Origin: Leptolyngbya sp. SIOISBB
Lineage (GTDB): Bacteria > Cyanobacteriota > Cyanobacteriia > Phormidesmidales > Phormidesmidaceae
Direction of reading: 5' to 3'
NCBI GenBank assembly: GCA_010671905.1
Contig: JAAHII010000001.1
Location: 7,650,026 to 7,714,025 of the forward strand
DNA: 64,000 nucleotides
This document shows positions 57,242-64,000 of this stretch, piece by piece (the stretch's first letter is position 1; each line of letters opens with the position of its first letter). The notes beneath the pieces were generated by a model. That model made no database searches. It worked only from the letters and a program-made list of their open reading frames with translations, and had not been told where the DNA came from. The translations under genes and the position numbers were made by a program.

Positions 57242-57250
57242 CTATTCCCT
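57173..57250. repeat. Heptanucleotide tandem array (ATTCCCT)n running into atpA
   Basis: About 11 copies of ATTCCCT. The last copies encode the final Arg, Glu and stop of atpA on the minus strand (AGG GAA TAG). Confidence 0.9.
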
Positions 57251-58762
57251 CTTTGCCACAACAATCGCAGCCAAATCCAACAGCGCCTTACGATCGCCCT
57301 CCGACAATTTCTCGCCAAACTCGATGCGCTGACAGATATCGGGCAGTTGAGTTTCGACGGCATTTGCCAGAGCTGATTCAAACTGGGGAATCTGATCCAG
57401 CGGTAGGGCATCCAAGAGCCCTTGACTGGCGGCTAGGAGGAGGGCAATTTGTTGGGTAATTGTCAGCAGATGGTACTGGGGTTGGCTCAGGACGGCGCGG
57501 ATGCGACGCCCCCGCACCAGCAGTTGCTGCGTCGCGTCATCCAGGCGGGTGCTGAACCGGGCGAAGGATTCGAGTTCTTGGAATTGGGAGTAGGCCAGCC
57601 GCAGATCGCCAGCAACGGCTCGGTAGGCCGGGAGTTGGGCGTTGCCCCCCACCCGAGAAACGGAACGGCCCACATCCACAGCGGGCAGAATGCCTTTTTG
57701 AAAGAGGGCGGGCGTCAGATAAATTTGGCCATCGGTAATCGATACCAGGTTGGTGGGAATGTAGGCCGATAAGTTACCCGCTTCCGTTTCCACAATGGGG
57801 AGGGCCGTGAGGGAGCCCCCGCCCAGTTCTGGCCGCAGACAGGTGGCCCGCTCTAGCAGGCGTGCATGGATGTAGAAAATATCACCGGGGAAGGCTTCCC
57901 GACCGGGGGGGCGACGCAGCAGCAGCGACAGTTCTCGGTAGGCGCGGGCATGGTGGATCAAGTCATCGTAGACAATCAGTACGTCGCGACCCTGCTCCAT
58001 AAAGTATTCGGCCATGGTGGTCGCCGCATAGGGGGTGATGTACTGCAAACCAGGGGTATCTTCGCCGTTGGCCACGACGACGACGCAGTAATCCATGGCC
58101 CCTTGTCGGCGCAAATCGGCAATCAGTTTGGCCACCGCATCGCTGCGCTGACCGATCGCGCAGTAGATGCAAATAACGTCTTTGTCTTTTTGGTTGAGGA
58201 TCGTGTCGAAGGCGATCGCGGTTTTACCCGTCTGGCGATCGCCTAGAATCAACTGTCGCTGGCCGCGACCAATGGGCACTAGGGCATCAATGACTTTAAT
58301 GCCCGTTTGCAGGGGCACGGTCACCGGCACCCGATCCATAATGGCTGGGGCTGGCCGTTCAATGGGTCGCCGTTCGAGCACGGGGATGGGCTCTTCGGTA
58401 TCCAAAGGTCGTCCCGTAGCGTCAATGACGCGGCCTAATAAGCCTTCACCTACGGGCGCATCCAGGACCCGACCGGTGCGTTGCACTTCACTGCCCGCCT
58501 TGAGTTCGGCCTGATTATTGAGGAGTACCAGACCCACCTCATCGACATCCAGGTTAAAGGCTAAACCCGTAGACCCATCCGCAAACCGAACGCATTCTTG
58601 CGATCGCACATGGGGGAGTCCCGTGGCTCGGGCAATACCATTACCGACAAAGGTGAGGGTGCCGATCTCTTGGCAAGTGAGCGTGAGGGCGCTGTGCTGG
58701 ACGACTTGGTCAAAGCGCTCCAGGGTTTCGGTTAGTAACGGTGTGAGCAGGTTTGAGGACAT
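57242..58762 (-). CDS. atpA: N-ATPase alpha subunit
   Basis: The non-catalytic nucleotide-binding subunit of F1, about 506 residues, starting [17 protein letters not shown]. It has the P-loop [10 protein letters not shown] and the conserved [21 protein letters not shown]. The frame is open upstream to 58948, but that part is a translated repeat ([18 protein letters not shown]) overlapping atpF, so the ATG at 58762 is the start. No Shine-Dalgarno is visible before it. The final residues and stop (RE, TAG) come from the heptamer array. Confidence 0.95.
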   Translation of the reverse strand: MSSNLLTPLLTETLERFDQVVQHSALTLTCQEIGTLTFVGNGIARATGLPHVRSQECVRFADGSTGLAFNLDVDEVGLVLLNNQAELKAGSEVQRTGRVLDAPVGEGLLGRVIDATGRPLDTEEPIPVLERRPIERPAPAIMDRVPVTVPLQTGIKVIDALVPIGRGQRQLILGDRQTGKTAIAFDTILNQKDKDVICIYCAIGQRSDAVAKLIADLRRQGAMDYCVVVVANGEDTPGLQYITPYAATTMAEYFMEQGRDVLIVYDDLIHHARAYRELSLLLRRPPGREAFPGDIFYIHARLLERATCLRPELGGGSLTALPIVETEAGNLSAYIPTNLVSITDGQIYLTPALFQKGILPAVDVGRSVSRVGGNAQLPAYRAVAGDLRLAYSQFQELESFARFSTRLDDATQQLLVRGRRIRAVLSQPQYHLLTITQQIALLLAASQGLLDALPLDQIPQFESALANAVETQLPDICQRIEFGEKLSEGDRKALLDLAAIVVAKRE

Positions 58763-58871
58763 GGGATGAGGGGGAATGGAGAGATGGGGGGATGGGGAGA
58801 TGGGGGGATGGGGAGATGGGGGGGATGGGGAGATGGGGGGGATGGGGGAGATGGGGAGATGGGGAGAGGTC
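58763..58871. repeat. GGGGAGATGG minisatellite between atpF and atpA
   Basis: About ten degenerate copies of GATGGGGAGATGGGGG fill the spacer. On the sense (minus) strand it is a C/T-rich leader directly before the atpA ATG. Confidence 0.85.
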
Positions 58872-59708
58872 CTAAACTGCCTGATCTCCCCCCTGCTCCC
58901 TGGCTCCCCTAGCGCTCTGATCCTTGACAAGGCCATCCGAACTGGCACTACTGTTCTCTAGCGTGAGGGCGAGGGTCTGCTCCAGGTTGTTCAGGTAGGC
59001 GGCCAAGTTCCAGTCGAGCTTGTAACCAGGGATGCGTAACTCGATACCACAGCCGAGGTCAGGATTGGTCTCAAAGGTCAGGGTGAGAGGATGGGGCGCG
59101 GCAGCCTGCACGGCATCGGCGATCGCTCGTTGCAGGTTTTCTGATAAGGGCAAGCTGCTGCACATGACGACGGGGGCACCATCGGTCAGTATCAGGGCTT
59201 GTTGTAGTCCCTGTTGCTCTGATTCTGGAAGCTGCTGCAGGCGAGTCAAGAACTGTTTGACCACCTGCTGCTCTAAGTCAGCATCGGCTAAGTCAGTGAG
59301 TACTTGGCGGACGGTCTGGGCGAGCTGATAGGCAGCCTGTTGACGAAACCGGCGCAAAACACCGGTTTTTTCTTGTTCTAACGCCTGATACCACCGATTT
59401 TTGGCCTGACTGACTTCGTCTTTGGCTTGGGCCAGCAGGGTCAGCCGTTCGTCTTGCAGGTGCGATCGCAACTCGGTCAATCGTTGGTCGCGGTGAGTAG
59501 CAAAATCCTGTTGCATTTGCTGTAGTCGGTCGGCTTCTTGCTGAGCCACCGCCTCTTGTTGGGCCGCTTGCTCTAGTTGGTGGGCGATCGTCTGCTCGCG
59601 TTGCGTCATCGCCCGGGTAATCGGGCCATAGAGAAAATGTTTCAGCAACGCCACCAAAATCAAAAAGTTGACAATCTGCGCCAGCACCGTAAACGGATCG
59701 ATCAGCAT
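58872..59708 (-). CDS. atpF: N-ATPase b subunit with delta-like C-terminal part
   Basis: The 278-residue protein has one N-terminal membrane helix ([22 protein letters not shown]) and a long coiled coil rich in Gln and Glu. A C-terminal region ([28 protein letters not shown]) resembles the delta subunit. N-type ATPases lack a separate atpH, and the fusion explains this. A Shine-Dalgarno AGGAGG lies at the end of atpE ten bases before the ATG. The C-terminal tail [13 protein letters not shown] looks repeat-derived. Confidence 0.9.
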   Translation of the reverse strand: MLIDPFTVLAQIVNFLILVALLKHFLYGPITRAMTQREQTIAHQLEQAAQQEAVAQQEADRLQQMQQDFATHRDQRLTELRSHLQDERLTLLAQAKDEVSQAKNRWYQALEQEKTGVLRRFRQQAAYQLAQTVRQVLTDLADADLEQQVVKQFLTRLQQLPESEQQGLQQALILTDGAPVVMCSSLPLSENLQRAIADAVQAAAPHPLTLTFETNPDLGCGIELRIPGYKLDWNLAAYLNNLEQTLALTLENSSASSDGLVKDQSARGAREQGGDQAV

Positions 59709-59714
59709 CGGTGA

Positions 59715-59993
59715 CTACCCTCCTGCCTGAGCGGTGATGTAAGCCCAAAACGGGTTCGCGAAAATCAAAATTAGGGTGATGACGAAACAGTAAATCGCCG
59801 TTGATTCCACCAGAGCCATGCCCACAAATAAAGTGCGGGTGATGGTGTTGGCTTCATCGGGTTGTTGGGCTAGGGCGCTAAGCGCTTGGGCTAAGGCGCG
59901 TCCTTCTCCCAATGCTGGCCCAATCGAACCGATGGCAATGGTGAGGCCCGCGATCGCGATTGAAACCATACCAATAAGTGCCACATTATCCAT
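59715..59993 (-). CDS. atpE: N-ATPase c subunit (rotor ring), Na+-type motif
   Basis: The 92-residue hairpin protein has helix 1 with GPALGEGRALAQAL (Glu30) and helix 2 with GMALVESTAIYCFV (Glu63, Ser64, Thr65, Tyr68). In Na+-translocating rings such as Ilyobacter the ligands are Gln32, Glu65, Ser66, Thr67 and Tyr70. The matching spacing, with a second carboxylate (Glu30), is the known N-ATPase pattern. It points to Na+ coupling and possibly to export. A Shine-Dalgarno GGAGG is present. Confidence 0.95.
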   Translation of the reverse strand: MDNVALIGMVSIAIAGLTIAIGSIGPALGEGRALAQALSALAQQPDEANTITRTLFVGMALVESTAIYCFVITLILIFANPFWAYITAQAGG

Positions 59994-60024
59994 GGAAAAC
60001 CTCCGTAAAGTGCTCGGATTGAGT

Positions 60025-60180
60025 GAGAAGCGGGAATGGGGAATGGGGAATAGTTTTGAGTTCTTAGTTTTTAGTTCTTGTTCTTTAGTCCTCGGTCATG
60101 GGTAATCAGCAACACGGAATTCAAAACTCAGAATTCAAAACTCACTCACCTCCCCCACTCCCCACCACCTCCCACTCCTC
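60025..60180. repeat. Composite repeat module, inverted copy, between atpB and atpE
   Basis: The plus strand shows GGGAATGGGGAATAG, TTCTTAGTTTTTAGTTCTTG, GGGTAATCAGCAACACGGAA, TTCAAAACTCAGAATTCAAA and a C-rich tract. This is the reverse orientation of the modules at 56868-57241 and 62065-62390. Confidence 0.8.
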
Positions 60181-60189
60181 TCCTACCTG

Positions 60190-60891
60190 TCACGCCCCAT
60201 CACGCCCCCGCTCCCCTGCTCCCTCCGCAGTCTGCACCTCGGTGGCCGCCGCAATGAATACCATCGCCAACACCGCAAAAATGTAGGCTTGAATCAGTCC
60301 TGTTAGTAGGCCCAACATCTGCATCACCACGGGAAAAAGCAGTGGGGCAATGGAAAGCAGAATGGCCACAATCATAGTGCCGCTCATGACGTTGCCAAAC
60401 AGCCGCACCGCGAGGGAAATGATTCGGGAGACATCACTGATGAGATTAAACGGCAACATGATAGGCGTGGGCTCAACATATTGCTTTAAATACGATCGCC
60501 AGCCTTGCCGCCGAATGCCAAACAGCGGTACGGCCATGAACACGCAGATGGCTAAAGCTGCGGTGGTCGATAGGGAGCCCGTCGGCGGTTGGTAACCGGG
60601 CAAAATACTCAGCAGGTTGGAAGCGGCGATGAAAATGAATAGGGTGCCGACAAAGGGCAGATAGGGTTCGGGTTCCTGATGACTAATGTCACGAATTTGC
60701 TGACGAATGCCTAGCACGACCACCTCCAGCAGATTTTGTCCCGGCGAAATCTGAGTGGAGGCGGATAACTTGCGCGTTACCCACCAGGAAACAAGCGTCA
60801 GCAATCCCATCACAAACCAGGTGAAAACCAAGGTGGCATTAAGGGTCAGGGGGCCAAGTGGAATAGGGATTTGGTCGGGGGTGAGATTCAT
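60190..60891 (-). CDS. atpB: N-ATPase a subunit (membrane stator)
   Basis: The 233-residue protein has five or six membrane helices. The essential Arg sits in LAVRLFGNVMSGTMIVAILL and it contributes the ion half-channels facing the c ring. It also has LGPLTLNATLVFTWFVMGLL at the start. The last residues (AEGAGERGRDGA) are encoded by a G-rich repeat-like stretch not typical of the family. The leader is C/T-rich without a Shine-Dalgarno. Confidence 0.94.
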   Translation of the reverse strand: MNLTPDQIPIPLGPLTLNATLVFTWFVMGLLTLVSWWVTRKLSASTQISPGQNLLEVVVLGIRQQIRDISHQEPEPYLPFVGTLFIFIAASNLLSILPGYQPPTGSLSTTAALAICVFMAVPLFGIRRQGWRSYLKQYVEPTPIMLPFNLISDVSRIISLAVRLFGNVMSGTMIVAILLSIAPLLFPVVMQMLGLLTGLIQAYIFAVLAMVFIAAATEVQTAEGAGERGRDGA

Positions 60892-60955
60892 GCGAGGGAA
60901 ATGGGGAGGTGGGGGACAGGAGTTTTGAATTTCGAGTTTTGAATTTTGAATTCTT
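60892..60955. repeat. Partial composite module between atpR and atpB
   Basis: A short G-rich tract (GGGGAGGTGGGGG on the plus strand) and AT-rich words AGTTTTGAATTT and GAATTTTGAATTCTT, matching the core of the larger modules. Confidence 0.7.
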
Positions 60956-60962
60956 CTGGCTT

Positions 60963-61259
60963 CTAACTTCTGACGGTTAGCGATCGCTCGACGTTAGCCA
61001 GCAGAGACGTAATCAGGAGGGTGCGGCTGAGCCAAACACCGCAACTGATGAGCAGAAGGGTGGGTAACGGTGGCGCGAGGGAATTTTGCCAAAGCCAAGC
61101 GCCGCCGCCGAGTAAGATTTCTAGACGGATGAACCAGCTCAGACCCATGCTGAGAAAGGGGCGACGCCACCGAGGTAGCCGCCGGAGGGTGATCCACAGT
61201 CCACCAAAGTACAGGCCGCCGAGGCTGAGACCGGCCAGCAGCAACACAATCGCACTCAT
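60963..61259 (-). CDS. atpR: N-ATPase accessory membrane protein AtpR
   Basis: AtpR is a small membrane protein found only in N-ATPase operons. The product has about three helices (AIVLLLAGLSLGGLYFGGLW, FIRLEILLGGGAWLW, LLLISCGVWLSRTLLI) with basic residues in between. The second ATG at 61259 (MSAIVLLL) has GGAGG at a proper distance, so it is the likelier start over 61265; length 98 residues. It is thought to help c-ring or complex assembly, with function not certain. Confidence 0.85.
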   Translation of the reverse strand: MSAIVLLLAGLSLGGLYFGGLWITLRRLPRWRRPFLSMGLSWFIRLEILLGGGAWLWQNSLAPPLPTLLLISCGVWLSRTLLITSLLANVERSLTVRS

Positions 61260-61364
61260 GCCCATGGCCTCCGCATTGGCGCACGATTGAGTCGGAGCCG
61301 CAAACAGCGAGGGGCGATCGCGCCGGTCAATAATGACCTCATTACTATGGCCCCAAAGACATCT

Positions 61365-61671
61365 TCAATCACGCTGACTCTCCTTCGTGACCCAGTACCA
61401 AGCATTCCAACAGCCGAGGGCAACCCCTACAGCTAGTAGCATCAACGTCCAGGAATATTGGCTGGTGACTTGGCGATCGATCCACACGCCCAACGCCACC
61501 CCCCATGAGGGTCGGCAACGCGACGGCCCACCCCACCATGCCAAACATCCCCAAGGCAAACCACACTTGTTTGCGAGTCTGGCGCGCTTTAAGTTTGCGA
61601 CGGGTTTTTTCACTGATGTGGTCAATAAAAGAGTGAGGGTCGGGGGCATCAGGGGGACGCGGGGTTGACAT
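61365..61671 (-). CDS. atpQ: N-ATPase accessory membrane protein AtpQ, frameshifted
   Basis: AtpQ is an AtpI-like protein specific to N-ATPase operons. The reading MSTPRPPDAPDPHSFIDHIS and FGMVGWAVALPTLMG runs into a wrong frame. With five instead of six C's at plus 61499-61504 it continues VALGVWIDRQVTSQYSWTLM and LLAVGVALGCWNAWYWV, two normal helices, giving about 101 residues. The ATG follows directly on the atpC TAA, with GGAGG inside the end of atpC. One-base insertion, probably sequence error. Confidence 0.85.
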
Positions 61672-62064
61672 TTAATAACCCTCCGCAGATAGGGCTGTGA
61701 ACTGACGGGCCAGACTGGCTTCCATCCTGGTGATGGCGGTACGAGCCTGGCGTTCCTGCTCATCCAGGGCATAAAACTGCTGCTCAACTTCTTGCTTCAA
61801 TGCCTGCAATTGGCTCCCTTGAAAAGCATTGCGGGTCGAAATCAACACTTCTGCACCGCATTTGACCAAAATACCGCCGTCAATGGCGATGAAGATCTCG
61901 TCGCCTGCAGGTGTCTGCAAGGTCAAAATTCCCGGTACCAATGCGGTCAAAAAATCGATGTGGTGGGGCAGCAGGCAAAACGCGCCATTGGCTGCCTCGG
62001 CAATGACCTTGGTGACAGGCTGGTTTAGGAGAACGTGGGTGGGGAGGAGGAGTTTGAGATGCAT
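61672..62064 (-). CDS. atpC: N-ATPase epsilon subunit
   Basis: The 130-residue protein begins MHLKLLLPTHVLLNQPVTKV, with the beta-sandwich LPHHIDFLTALVPGIL and DGGILVKCGAEVLIST typical of epsilon. A C-terminal helical pair follows. The leader is a C/T-rich repeat with no Shine-Dalgarno. It is the second F1 gene after atpD, the order known for N-ATPases (atpDCQRBEFAG). Confidence 0.92.
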   Translation of the reverse strand: MHLKLLLPTHVLLNQPVTKVIAEAANGAFCLLPHHIDFLTALVPGILTLQTPAGDEIFIAIDGGILVKCGAEVLISTRNAFQGSQLQALKQEVEQQFYALDEQERQARTAITRMEASLARQFTALSAEGY

Positions 62065-63919
<1,855 letters not shown>

Positions 63920-64000
63920 GGTTTACCTTCCACTTGTTTGCAGTTGCAGAACTCCAACGTGTGCCTTCTCGCTGTCATCTAGGGACGGTCATCATTGAGT

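Noticed and set aside
57055-57250. AAGAACT and ATTCCCT arrays as CRISPR
   Set aside because: Seven-base units without spacers; typical short tandem repeats.

Overview
The window is a cyanobacterial chromosome segment, most like a filamentous Leptolyngbya/Nodosilinea/Halomicronema-type organism. The evidence is the very frequent GCGATCGC (HIP1) octamer, a plastoquinone-type UbiA, cyanobacterial families (DUF1816, fused NADH-dehydrogenase/SelD, hydrogenase-type HoxF), dispersed GATCCCCC...GGGGGATC repeats and heptanucleotide tandem repeats. No rRNA, tRNA, CRISPR array, phage or transposase gene was recognised.

Layout. 0-5 kb: recF and a selenium pair (mnmH and a fused oxidoreductase-SelD) on the minus strand. 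5-8 kb: a membrane protein, pgk and a Usp protein. 8-12 kb: ferrous iron genes feoA (double domain), feoB and feoC. 12-16 kb: sparse DNA, then a surface-type FG-GAP repeat protein. 16-22.3 kb: ubiA and an NAD cluster pncB-nadD-nrtR-like-nadE with a candidate operator. 22.7 kb: a small RNA candidate. 23-34 kb: sensor kinase, MscS channel, trxA, sugar nucleotidylyltransferase, TPR protein, radical SAM protein, lipase-like hydrolase. 34.7-40.6 kb: two PhnD-like binding lipoproteins followed by two sensor kinase/response regulator proteins. 40.7-51.6 kb: DUF1361, corA, apt, a DppB-type permease, exbB-exbD, DUF1232, carA, an aspartic-protease-like lipoprotein, a ComFB-like protein, hsp20 and DUF1816. 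51.6-54.7 kb: an orphan hoxF and two Usp genes. 55.3 kb: a pentapeptide-repeat protein. 56-64 kb: a complete N-type (probably Na+-translocating) ATPase operon, atpDCQRBEFAG, led by a small unknown gene.

Two cross-cutting observations stand out. First, at least six genes (selD fusion, pgk, FG-GAP protein, a response regulator/kinase, hoxF twice, atpQ) are each interrupted by a one-base length change, nearly always in a homopolymer, and each is restored to a normal protein by one base. This looks like uncorrected sequence error, and reading the interrupted pieces as separate genes would be misleading. Second, the N-ATPase operon is invaded by a composite repeat module (heptamer arrays, an AT-rich core and C/T-rich tracts). 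It sits between cistrons, supplies stop codons and C-terminal residues to some subunits, and replaces the Shine-Dalgarno sequence of others.
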